From contig JAWKTT010000048.1 in the NCBI GenBank assembly GCA_041398965.1, positions 1 to 30,762 on the forward strand: a DNA stretch of 30,762 nucleotides, read 5' to 3'. The notes under the pieces were generated by a model, which worked only from the letters and a program-made list of their open reading frames with translations, was not told the DNA's origin and made no database searches. Position 1 is the first letter of the stretch; the number at the start of each line of letters is the position of its first letter. The position numbers and the translations under genes were made by a program. Below are positions 9,108 through 17,700 of this stretch, piece after piece. The stretch comes from JAWKTT01 sp041398965 (GTDB taxonomy: Bacteria > Planctomycetota > Planctomycetia > Planctomycetales > Planctomycetaceae).

Positions 9108-9140
9108 GTTTAGCCCCACACTTTCAGTGTGGGGCTAAAC
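9108..9140. repeat. Dispersed gene-end hairpin, copy 4 (perfect 14-bp stem)
   Basis: GTTTAGCCCCACAC (9108-9121), loop TTTCA, GTGTGGGGCTAAAC (9127-9140). It lies 25 bases beyond the stop of the primase-like gene on the minus strand, upstream of the lipoprotein gene. Relative to copies 2 and 3 the stem has a compensating C-G to A-T change (GTTTC to GTTTA with TAAAC on the other arm), which keeps the pairing. Confidence 0.8.
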
Positions 9141-9165
9141 GGTGGTTAGGGGGCAGGTCTACGGA

Positions 9166-11622
9166 TTAGGTTTGTTGCTCCGTCTGGCGAATCCATTGTT
9201 CTGCGACGGAACGGAGTTCGCTACGCTCGCGGTAGAGACTGCTATCATAGGGGGCGTGCCAGTAAGCAGCGGTTGGTTCGCCGGGCCAGGCAGCCTCCAA
9301 TACGGGGGAAGCTTTCTTAGCACGGGCGACGGGGATTCCAACTGTTGGAGTTTCCACTGGAGTTGCCATCTGCGGGGTCCACTCGCGAACGGGGAGTGGA
9401 GTGGCGGCCGTTCCATCGGCGTAGTGAGGAAACCAACCGACAGGGGCGAAGGCGACCGGAATATATTGCGGTGCCGGGGTCGACACGCGGGCTTCCGTCG
9501 GGGGGACAATGGCGACCTTTTGGCAGTCGGCTGGCAATCGCTTCGACAAGGCGGCTGCGAAATCGGTCGCCCAGGTTGTCGTGTCGAAACGTCCTTCCCA
9601 GTGAGCGTATGGAGTTCCTGAAGTCGGAACACGACGCAAGACCGACTCAGCCACATAGATTACTCCGGCAGGACGCTGTGTCGTTTCGGGCATCGTGATT
9701 GGTTCGGCTTTGACGTGAGGGAAGAGCGATTCCGCAGGGACGAAAGCAAACCGATCCTGCATGAGCCGCAGCCGATCGACAGCTTCGTCGATGAGCCACG
9801 GTTTGTCCTGGAAGCCCTTGGCCGGCTCGACGCCACGCATGCGACATTGCACATCGGCGGGGCTATGTCCCGGTCCGCTGGCGAGTCGGTTGGCCTGTTC
9901 GGTGATGAGATAAAGCATCAGTTCATCGGGATGGAATTCCGACGCGACGAGCCAAGCTCCGGAATCGGCAAGTTCCAGTTCGTCGAGCAGAGTTGATGCT
10001 GCCTGATGCAGGCGTCCCGTGCGTGAGGTGATCGTCAACAGGGTGAGTTGCTGCGGGTCAACATCAGTCGGGACCTCTTGAGGGACGGCCCCGATTCGTG
10101 ATGATGTCCCGTGACACAGTCGGTCGATCGCCGTATCGGCTCTCCAGTCATCCGATCGCTGTGGAGTGCTGGTCGAGACGACAGCCTGAGCGGGGGCAAA
10201 TCTCCCCTGAGGAGTCGTCGTCAAAGGAGCGATCGTTTCGCCCCAGGGAGTACGATAACCGAGTGGAAGGTCATTGAGCAGGACCTGTGGGTAGGGTGTG
10301 TGTTGAAACAGTGGCAGCGAGGCGGCAATTTCGCGTGCGAGCGCGAAGTTGTTCGCCCCGAGCGCGTCGGACATGGCGTGGACTTGTCGCCAGAGATTGG
10401 TCCGTACCTGCGAGTTCGCCGAGTAGTGATCAATGCACGGACGCAGCGATGTCAGGAAAGCCTCGCGATCAAATGGTCGCAACAATGGGACAGGTTTCTG
10501 CGGTGCGACCGGGGTCGCAACAACGGGAGCAACAGGGACGACACGGGAGACTCGTTCGACCATCTCGACTGGCATCACCGCAAAGCGGGCACTGGCCGAT
10601 GATGTGGTGTCATAACGACGTTCGCCGCCGAACTCCTTACCGTAAAAGGCGAGAGCCGGGGTGGCGATGATCGACCGGAATGGTGCCGCTCCGTGTCGTC
10701 GAACGTATTCGCCAGCTGAGGTGGAATCGCCAAGTCGACTGGAATCAAAGACCCACACTTGTGGAGCCCGACGGGCCTTGAGAGCCTGTTCCAGTGCCCC
10801 TCGAATAGAAGCCTCTCGCAGGGCCGACTGTCGGAAGACCAACTCGACCTCCTGTACCCCGAGGTCGGTCAGTTGCTCCCAGCGATCTGACGTGAAGTCT
10901 TCGCCGCTTCCGCCGATCGCCAGCACGTTGAGCAACCCCGCTTCATGCAACGCAGCGGCATCAAGCAGGTCGTCGACCAGGATGACTTTCGTGGGAAGCG
11001 ATGTCGAACCGAACGCCTGATCGGCCCCATATCCCACCGCAAACGTCTCCGAGAATCCGTGCAGGAAGCGGTACTTCGTCGGATGCCATGCCCCTCCGGA
11101 CTCCATCGAAAACAGGTCGACAACTCGACCGAAACGATCTCGGATCGGTCCGACAATGCGTCCCGACCAGTCGTGTCGGAGGCGACCGTCAGCATCGGTC
11201 ACCAGCCCGGAATCCTCGATCGCTTCTTCGCTGAACCCGACACTGCGCAGATAGACACGAACGTCATCGGGAGTAGTGTATAAGCCGAGTGAAAGGGACT
11301 TCGCTGCTGCGGAAGTGATCCCGTTCAGTTCGAGGAGACGTTGTTGTCCGACTCGTGCCCGGTCCAAGGTTCCGTCCCGTCGATCATCAGAAAACTGAGC
11401 AGAGGCGTAGGCGGAAAACGCTTCCCAAAGGTCCATCACATGAGTCGATGCTGTTGACGCGACGACTGGTTCGTCGGGCACGGCGTCAACGAGTGGTTCA
11501 AGTTCGGGGAGGGGGGGCATCGGAGCGACTCGAGACATGACTCGACGGAACAGCGGTCGATGCCGTTCGGGATGGCCGTTGGTGGAGTCTGCTGCGAACC
11601 GATGGAAAGTCGACTGAGTCAT
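9166..11622 (-). CDS. Protein with degenerate DnaG-primase/TOPRIM core
   Basis: An 818-residue protein. The ATG at 11622 has a strong GAGGAG six bases upstream; an in-frame ATG nine codons earlier has none. Residues about 110-320 can be matched in order to the catalytic core of DnaG: a YLRSVGFSEEAI segment, GRIVGPIRDRFGR (154-166), a PTKYRFLHG segment, VILVDDLLDAAAL (213-225) at the VEGYMD motif, GGSGED (237-242), FRQSALREA (263-271) at the DGDRAG motif, and GDSTSAGEYVRRHG (298-311) at the PDTLVRKEG segment. The metal-binding Asp pair of DGD is lost and Glu of VEG is Asp, so primer synthesis is doubtful. The zinc-finger and helicase-binding domains are absent. The remaining 500 residues are Pro/Thr-rich and unrecognised. 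Role unknown. Confidence 0.75.
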   Translation of the reverse strand: MTQSTFHRFAADSTNGHPERHRPLFRRVMSRVAPMPPLPELEPLVDAVPDEPVVASTASTHVMDLWEAFSAYASAQFSDDRRDGTLDRARVGQQRLLELNGITSAAAKSLSLGLYTTPDDVRVYLRSVGFSEEAIEDSGLVTDADGRLRHDWSGRIVGPIRDRFGRVVDLFSMESGGAWHPTKYRFLHGFSETFAVGYGADQAFGSTSLPTKVILVDDLLDAAALHEAGLLNVLAIGGSGEDFTSDRWEQLTDLGVQEVELVFRQSALREASIRGALEQALKARRAPQVWVFDSSRLGDSTSAGEYVRRHGAAPFRSIIATPALAFYGKEFGGERRYDTTSSASARFAVMPVEMVERVSRVVPVAPVVATPVAPQKPVPLLRPFDREAFLTSLRPCIDHYSANSQVRTNLWRQVHAMSDALGANNFALAREIAASLPLFQHTPYPQVLLNDLPLGYRTPWGETIAPLTTTPQGRFAPAQAVVSTSTPQRSDDWRADTAIDRLCHGTSSRIGAVPQEVPTDVDPQQLTLLTITSRTGRLHQAASTLLDELELADSGAWLVASEFHPDELMLYLITEQANRLASGPGHSPADVQCRMRGVEPAKGFQDKPWLIDEAVDRLRLMQDRFAFVPAESLFPHVKAEPITMPETTQRPAGVIYVAESVLRRVPTSGTPYAHWEGRFDTTTWATDFAAALSKRLPADCQKVAIVPPTEARVSTPAPQYIPVAFAPVGWFPHYADGTAATPLPVREWTPQMATPVETPTVGIPVARAKKASPVLEAAWPGEPTAAYWHAPYDSSLYRERSELRSVAEQWIRQTEQQT

Positions 11623-12081
11623 GGTTTCTCCTCGCCAATGAGACGTCAAAAGTTGTAAGAGTTACAAACTGAAACAGAAGAAATTGCAGGAATGCCAAGC
11701 GTCCCCCCGAAAGTCTCCTCCGCACAGCAGGGAAATTCACCTCTTTGGCGACTTTGTCCCCGGTGACGTCGTGAGAGAGCAAACATTGTGCCAACGGTCG
11801 CAGACGAGGATTCCGGGCGGCGAACTTCGGATGCAGGAGACATCCCATGCGAATGTGTCGACGACTCGAAGTCCCTTCTCCCCTTCCGGAATGTCACAAG
11901 CAAAGAGGTCGCAAAGCGTCGAGGGGAAAGGGAACGAAGGAACGACACAGTTTTGATTCGCAGGTTCTGGGGAGAACGTTCAGGCCGGGCTTACTTGGTT
12001 GTACGGGGCGGGGGCGTTACTCTTTGCACACGTTTGCCCCCCTGTCCTGATCGATCCCACTGACCTCGAATTGTTGATCCT
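11623..12081. other. Divergent spacer, no gene seen
   Basis: About 460 bp between the start codons of the primase-like gene and the FAD oxidoreductase gene. Reading frames here are short, poor in normal composition and overlap each other in several frames. Promoters for both genes should lie here, but no confident -35/-10 pair or operator was recognised. Confidence 0.5.
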
Positions 12082-13488
12082 GTGCGCTACGATACCATCA
12101 TCATTGGAGCCGGAATGTCGGGCCTGGCCGCTGGCGTAAGGCTCGCATACTACGAGCAAAACGTCTGCATTCTCGAACGACATACGACGATTGGGGGGCT
12201 GAATTCGTTCTATCGGCTTCGCGATCGCAACTACGATGTCGGCCTGCATGCGGTGACGAACTACGCCCCCCCCGGTTCGCGCACGGGGCCGCTCGCCAAA
12301 CTCCTCAAGCAGTTACGACTCCGCTGGGACGACTTCGCTCTCGCCCCGCAGACGGGATCATCGGTCGCTTTCCCAGGGCACCGCATCGCCTTCGACAACG
12401 ACTTCTCGCACTTCTGCGAGCATGTCTGTGCCGAGTTTCCATCCGAGGCAGACCGTTTCCTCAAACTCGTCGACCATATCACCCATTTCGACGAGTTAAA
12501 CCTGCATCAGGAAGCGGTCTCAGCCCGTAAGGTGCTGGGGGAGTTTCTCACCGATTCGACACTCACCGACATGCTTTTCTGTCCGCTGATGTTCTACGGT
12601 TCAGCGATACCGAACGATATGGACTTCAGTCAGTTTTGTGTCATGTTCAAGAGCATCTTTCAACAGGGTTTCGGTCGCCCTTTTGACGGCGTCCGACAGA
12701 TACTTAAACGATTGACACGCCATTACAAATCGTTGGGTGGGGAGTTAAAGTTAAGACACGGCGTGAAAGAAATTGTTGTCGACAATGGACGGGCGGTCGG
12801 TGTTATCTTAGATGACGGTCGACAGCTTGAGGCCAACAATGTCCTCTCTTCTGCCGGGTCTTACGAAACCTTGTCGATCTGTTCTGACCGTAACAAATCA
12901 CAAAAGCCTTTATTAGCAACCGAACTCCCCGCTCCGGGGGCGATTTCGTTTAATGAGGCCATCTTTGTATTAGATGAACAGCCTGCCGACTTAGGGCACC
13001 AGGAAACGATTGTCTTCTATAATGATGCCGAGTCGTTTACCTACGATGTTCCAAGTGAACCCTGCGACCTAAAAAGCGGCATTATCTGCTCGCCGAATAA
13101 TTTCCAGTATGCCGACAATCAGCAGTTAGCAGAGGGATACCTGCGCATCACAGCGTTGGCGAATCCCGCGTACTGGCTGACATTGCCGGACGACGAGTAT
13201 CAGGCCGAGAAGGTCCGTTGGGGTGAACGCATTCTGGCGGCAGCGGCTCCGTACATTCCAGACATTCAGTCTCACATCGTCGACACCGACCTGTTTACTC
13301 CCCGCACCATCCGCCGTTTTACGGGTCATGCCAATGGTGCAGTTTACGGTGCTCCTCAGAAGCTGCTGGATGGGACGACCCCCGTGCAGAATCTCTACAT
13401 CTGCGGTACCGATCAGGGCTTCCTCGGCATCATCGGTTCCATGCTCAGCGGCATCACGATGGCCAACAACCACCTGCTGAGGTCGTGA
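12082..13488 (+). CDS. FAD-dependent oxidoreductase, phytoene desaturase (CrtI) family
   Basis: A 468-residue flavoprotein beginning at a GTG. The N-terminus is a textbook dinucleotide-binding fold: YDTIIIGAGMSGLAAGVRLA with GxGxxG at residues 9-14 and the ribose-binding acidic residue in CILERH, followed by the family-typical IGGLNS. The C-terminus has the FAD-contacting motif CGTDQGFLGIIGSMLSGI seen in carotenoid desaturases and isomerases. The middle region binds the substrate and is not specific enough to tell carotenoid desaturase, isomerase or another lipid oxidoreductase apart; no other carotenoid gene is nearby. Leucine TTA codons are concentrated in the central third (about 12490-13130), unlike the gene's two ends. 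Confidence 0.85.
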   Translation: MRYDTIIIGAGMSGLAAGVRLAYYEQNVCILERHTTIGGLNSFYRLRDRNYDVGLHAVTNYAPPGSRTGPLAKLLKQLRLRWDDFALAPQTGSSVAFPGHRIAFDNDFSHFCEHVCAEFPSEADRFLKLVDHITHFDELNLHQEAVSARKVLGEFLTDSTLTDMLFCPLMFYGSAIPNDMDFSQFCVMFKSIFQQGFGRPFDGVRQILKRLTRHYKSLGGELKLRHGVKEIVVDNGRAVGVILDDGRQLEANNVLSSAGSYETLSICSDRNKSQKPLLATELPAPGAISFNEAIFVLDEQPADLGHQETIVFYNDAESFTYDVPSEPCDLKSGIICSPNNFQYADNQQLAEGYLRITALANPAYWLTLPDDEYQAEKVRWGERILAAAAPYIPDIQSHIVDTDLFTPRTIRRFTGHANGAVYGAPQKLLDGTTPVQNLYICGTDQGFLGIIGSMLSGITMANNHLLRS

Positions 13489-13685
13489 GCGAGCCCTATC
13501 GTCGGGTAAGAATCGGTGAGAAAACTGATCGTAACGGCGGTGCTCGATTCCCTCTGTCCGCTGACTTCCTAGAATGAACTCGTTCGCTACCGGCAATCTC
13601 TCGGGTTGTGACCCGTGGCTCGACTTCCCATGTCGTGGTGGCGATTTGTGCTATCGCAGACTGAAGGCAAGGCAGAGACGACATC

Positions 13686-14477
13686 ATGACCGCACGACTC
13701 GAAGTGTTTCCCAACGTCATCGAAATGAACTATCAGGCCCGGCGGCGGTTGGGATGCTGTGTCTATCTCGTTCATGACGCCAACGAATGGATGCTCATCG
13801 ATATCGGTTACGAAGATACATTGGATGACATTCTGCAACTCATTTTGCAGATGGACTTCCCTCTTGCCGGATGCAAGTACCTTGTGGCGACCCATGCCGA
13901 CGTCGATCACATCCAGGCGTTGAAGCGAGCAAAGGAGTTGCTCCCGCAGGCCCAGGTCGTCGGACATCCTCATGCCGCCAAACTGATCCAGGAGGGGGAA
14001 CGAATCGAGACCTATGCCGAGATTGCTGCTCAGGGAATCTCGATCCCACTTCCCAAAGTGCAATTCGATGCCACCATCGATGAGGGAGATACGTTGACTG
14101 TCGGCAAGGTCTCGGTTGATGTCTGGCACACCCCTGGTCATGCCCCGGCTCAACTGGCGTTTCGTCTGGGCAACCTGTTGCTCTCGGGAGACAACATCTA
14201 CCGCGATGGTTGTGTCGGCAACATCGATGCCCATCATGGCTCGGACCTGCCCGACTTCATCGAGTCGCTAACACGGATTCGCAATAGCGACGTCGAATGG
14301 CTACTGCCAAGTCATGGGCCGATTTTTCGGAAAGATAACGCTCTTCTCGACGACACAATCGCCCGTCTCGAACGGTATCAGCACATGGCCGACTTCGGCA
14401 CGTGTGCCGTCGACTGGCCACTCCTCGACGACTGGGACACCGAATTGGCGAACGGTTTCGACGCGTCCAAGAAGTGA
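13686..14477 (+). CDS. MBL-fold metallo-hydrolase
   Basis: A 263-residue metallo-beta-lactamase-fold hydrolase. The metal site is THADVDH (His70, Asp72, Asp74, His75), HTPGHAP (His148, His152), SGDNIYRD (Asp169) and LPSHGP (His210). The first motif is HxDxDH instead of the canonical HxHxDH; this variant is known in some subgroups but may alter the first metal site. The overall pattern is glyoxalase II-like, a thioesterase or lactonase-type reaction, with unknown substrate. It starts 197 bp after the FAD oxidoreductase, so it is probably transcribed separately. Its stop is followed within six bases by a dispersed repeat containing a perfect 17-bp inverted repeat. Confidence 0.88.
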   Translation: MTARLEVFPNVIEMNYQARRRLGCCVYLVHDANEWMLIDIGYEDTLDDILQLILQMDFPLAGCKYLVATHADVDHIQALKRAKELLPQAQVVGHPHAAKLIQEGERIETYAEIAAQGISIPLPKVQFDATIDEGDTLTVGKVSVDVWHTPGHAPAQLAFRLGNLLLSGDNIYRDGCVGNIDAHHGSDLPDFIESLTRIRNSDVEWLLPSHGPIFRKDNALLDDTIARLERYQHMADFGTCAVDWPLLDDWDTELANGFDASKK

Positions 14478-14482
14478 CAGGT

Positions 14483-14611
14483 GCATTCCTCGGATTGTGA
14501 TCCTCACCGGCTTGTGATCGTCGCCAACTTGTGATCTTTGCTGTCAGCCTCTCCCTCTCCCCCACTGTCGACGTTCCTACTTTGAACGACTCTCCAGTGG
14601 GGGAGAGGGAG
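14483..14611. repeat. Dispersed repeat: 17-bp iterons plus 17-bp hairpin, copy 1
   Basis: Starting with GCATTCCTCGGA, three units of a 17-bp repeat begin TTGTGATC at 14495, 14512 and 14529. They are followed by a perfect inverted repeat, CTCCCTCTCCCCCACTG (14551-14567) and CAGTGGGGGAGAGGGAG (14595-14611). A second copy with only two iterons lies at 24153-24264. Here it separates the convergent MBL-fold and DUF11 genes and could form a bidirectional transcript end. Confidence 0.8.
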
Positions 14612-14642
14612 TCTCGGGTCGGCTGATGCCTCCGGTTTTGGG

Positions 14643-14701
14643 GAGATGCACTTGTCAGATTAGAAAATCTGACCCACGGTCGTTTTTCAACCGGCTGTTA
14701 G
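14643..14701. repeat. Partial copy of MITE-like element overlapping a stop codon
   Basis: About 59 bp match one end of the 136-bp element at 18401-18536 (that element read on the minus strand), with shared blocks CTTGTCAGATT, TCGTTTTTC and the terminal GGCTG(T/C)TAG. It contains a perfect 8-bp stem GTCAGATT/AATCTGAC. Its terminal TTA is the stop codon (TAA on the minus strand) of the DUF11 gene. Confidence 0.7.
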
Positions 14702-17700
14702 TCTCTGAGGATGACCACTGGTTCGTCTTCCCGAATCGAACCTTCGGTCTCATTGCTCTTCAGGGCGATGGAGAGTTTCGGTTGCCCCGGATGTTCGGCC
14801 ACCATCACGATGTCGTATTCTCGCTTCATCGCCTGGACGAGTGACGGAATCGTCTCGAATGTCACGATATTGGTGTCTTCATCGATGGAATAGGTGACTT
14901 CTTCGTTTCCGCTCGTCTTAATGTGAACAAGTCGGAGGTTAGGGGGAATGATTAACGAGGCGGCGACGTTCGATGCTTGACCGGTCCCTTGATTTGCGAT
15001 CGTCAGCCGGACGGCAACCTGTTCGCCGACGTTGACTGTTCCCCCACGATTGGTCTGCTGATTCATCGCGAGCTTCAAGGAAGGGAAACCTTTCACCTCG
15101 AGGGTTGCGTTTGCTTCGGCCCGATTACCCGCTTCATCCTGAGCGATGACCAAGCAAGGGTAATAGGCTTCCTTTTCAGCATTGAGGGAGTAACGCAAGT
15201 TGATCGACTGCTGCGGTCCGAGTTGTGGGATACGCCATGTGATGGTCCGATTGATGTTGTCGACCTGTGCCTCGGGTTCAGTCTTTCCGACCCCGATGAC
15301 TCCGGGGGCCAACTTCTCGACAACAACGATCCCCTTAAGGGTATTGGTCGACTGATTCGTCACGAGAGTCGTTATGGGGGCATCGCGACCGACGAATCGA
15401 CGAGCCGGAGCATTCCGAGTAATCGCCAGTCTTGAGTCCAACACGAGGAAGTCGGCAGCCGCCTTGGACTGTTCTTTACCTCCGGCTGTCACGATGGCAC
15501 TGTTGGTGAACGGTCCCGCTGTGCGGGCGACGACTTCCAGATCGACATCGCGTGACTGCCCTGGCGCAAGTGTCCCGACGTCGTAGTCGAGCACTTCGCC
15601 GACAGGATGATGTAGACCCTTCGGGATCAAGCTACGCAGCACAACTTCTTTCGCTTCGCCATCACCAATGTTCGTCAGATGGAAGCGATAGGTTGCCTTC
15701 TCTCCAACCGCAAGTTCATCGGGACCTTCCAGAGTGAGCCGAAGATTAGGTGCGGTAATGACGGTCTTTGATGCAACACGTCCTTCAAAACGGACAGTCG
15801 CAATGCTGCCGATTTCGCCCGCTTGAGTGGGAACCACCTGAACGCGGATGGTCCGTTCTTCGCCCGGTTGCATTGTGCCGAGTTGCCAGATGAGACGATT
15901 GTCACGGGGGTCGAGAACCGCTTCGGGGTTCGTGCCACGTAGTGTTGCCCCCCGAGGGACACTGTCTTCAACAATCACCTGATGAGCGGCGCTGCGACCG
16001 ACATTGCGGACGTGAATGTTGTAGACAAGCGGTTCATTCAAGGTCGCACGGGGAGGAGCATCTTTCTCGATCTTCACTTCCGGTTGTTGCGGACCATCGA
16101 CAGCGGCTGTGGTGAAGGTGTTGTTATTGAAGAGTTCGCTGTTCCCACGAAGTTCCCCCAGGCTACGATTATCGAGCCCCGGCGTGGCCGGGATGCTCGA
16201 GCGTGGAGTGATCGTCGTCGGAACAGGCTCTGTCGACGGCTCGAGGGAGGGGAAAATCGGGATCGACGAAGGGGTTGGTTCAGCAGCCGGTCTTCGTGTG
16301 GGAGGCTCGGTCGGCATCGCCGGGAATCCGCTGGGTTCCGGAAAGGCCGGCGTTGCCGGGACTGGTTCGGGCTCTGGGAACAACGAACCGCTGGGAGGAT
16401 TCCCCCCGACAGTATCGGGGATGCTGGAACGACCAGATGGGGCAATCTCGGGGAATGCGGGAGGTGGTTCAGCCGGGGAGGGGAACTCTTCTGTTCGCGG
16501 AGTTGCCGCAGGACCACGTGACCGAATTCGCGTCGGCGTTGGTTCGACGGGAGGCAAGTTCTCGGGGAGCGATTCGAACACGGGAGCGTCCAGGCTCGGA
16601 TTCGTTCGAACGGGATCGGGGAAATCCGGAAGAAAGCCGCGACCCGCTGGCTCTTCCAAAGGTTCGACTGGGGTCGGTTCCAGAGGCGCCGGGGGAATCG
16701 TCATCCCCGAGCTTCCTGATGCTGGTCCCCGTGTGCGGGCTCGGTCAGAAGGGGTCGGGGAGGCGATCGGTGCCCCGTCAAACGCCGGTGTCGGCGAGTC
16801 GATCGGTTCCGGGAAAAACGAGTCGTTCCCAGCTGGACGCGCGGCCGGTGTCGGAATTGTCGAAGGAGTGGGTGACGGACCGAGATCGGGGAAACCACTT
16901 TCGTCAAACTGAGTGTTCGCAGGGGGACCGTTCGTCGCCGGCAACGGCATGAACGGATCGTCCGGCAACGATGATGATCCTTCGGATGGCGTTGCGTGGA
17001 GACGAGTTCGTTCCCGAGTGGAAGGGGCGACCGGTACACCCGGCTGAGGGTCTAGCGACGGAAACTCGTTTTGCCCGGCCGGTGTCGGAGAGCGTCCGGG
17101 TTGTGGGTCGAAACTGTCTGGAAGTGGCGACTCGGGAGGGGGGCCAAACAGGTCGATAGACGGAGCACCAGAATCGCTCGGAACAGTTGTTCCCGTCCCT
17201 GAATCCGGCACCGTCGCCGGCCCTCGTTCGCGCATCCGATTGGACGGAGTCGCAGTTCCCGGAGAGTCCAAAAAGAGGGGCGAGGTATCGGCCGTCCGCT
17301 CGGGAAGTGTCGCCGGTTCGGGCGTTTCGAGAGGTGGAAAACCTAAGTCAGTGTCGGCTGGACGTGTCCGACCGTCATCCGCACTCGGAGGATTCAAGTC
17401 GGGAAAGTCGAGACTCGCCATCGCCCCACGATCTGTTGAGGGGGCGGGCAACAGGGTTGGTGCATTGAGGCGACTTGGAAATCGATGCAGACCATCTTCC
17501 GCAAGACCCGTTTCCGGAGCAGGAGTTGTTCCCGACATCAGCCGGATGTCGTTACCAACTGGTTGTCGACGGGTTTCAGAAGCGATGTTGTTGGGCAGTG
17601 TTCGATCGTTGGACGGTGCGTCGCCGAACAGGCTCGATGTTTCGTTCGAGTATGTGGCCGCACCACGAGTACGCCCATCGGCTAACGCCATCGCCCGATC

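Noticed and set aside
14483..14540. CRISPR-like array at the TTGTGATC repeats
   Set aside because: The period is only 17 bp with 2-3 units and no unique spacers, and no cas genes are near; it is a short tandem repeat.
16074..16952. Long plus- and minus-strand frames inside the DUF11 gene linker
   Set aside because: They arise from the low-complexity, stop-poor proline-rich coding sequence and have no domain.
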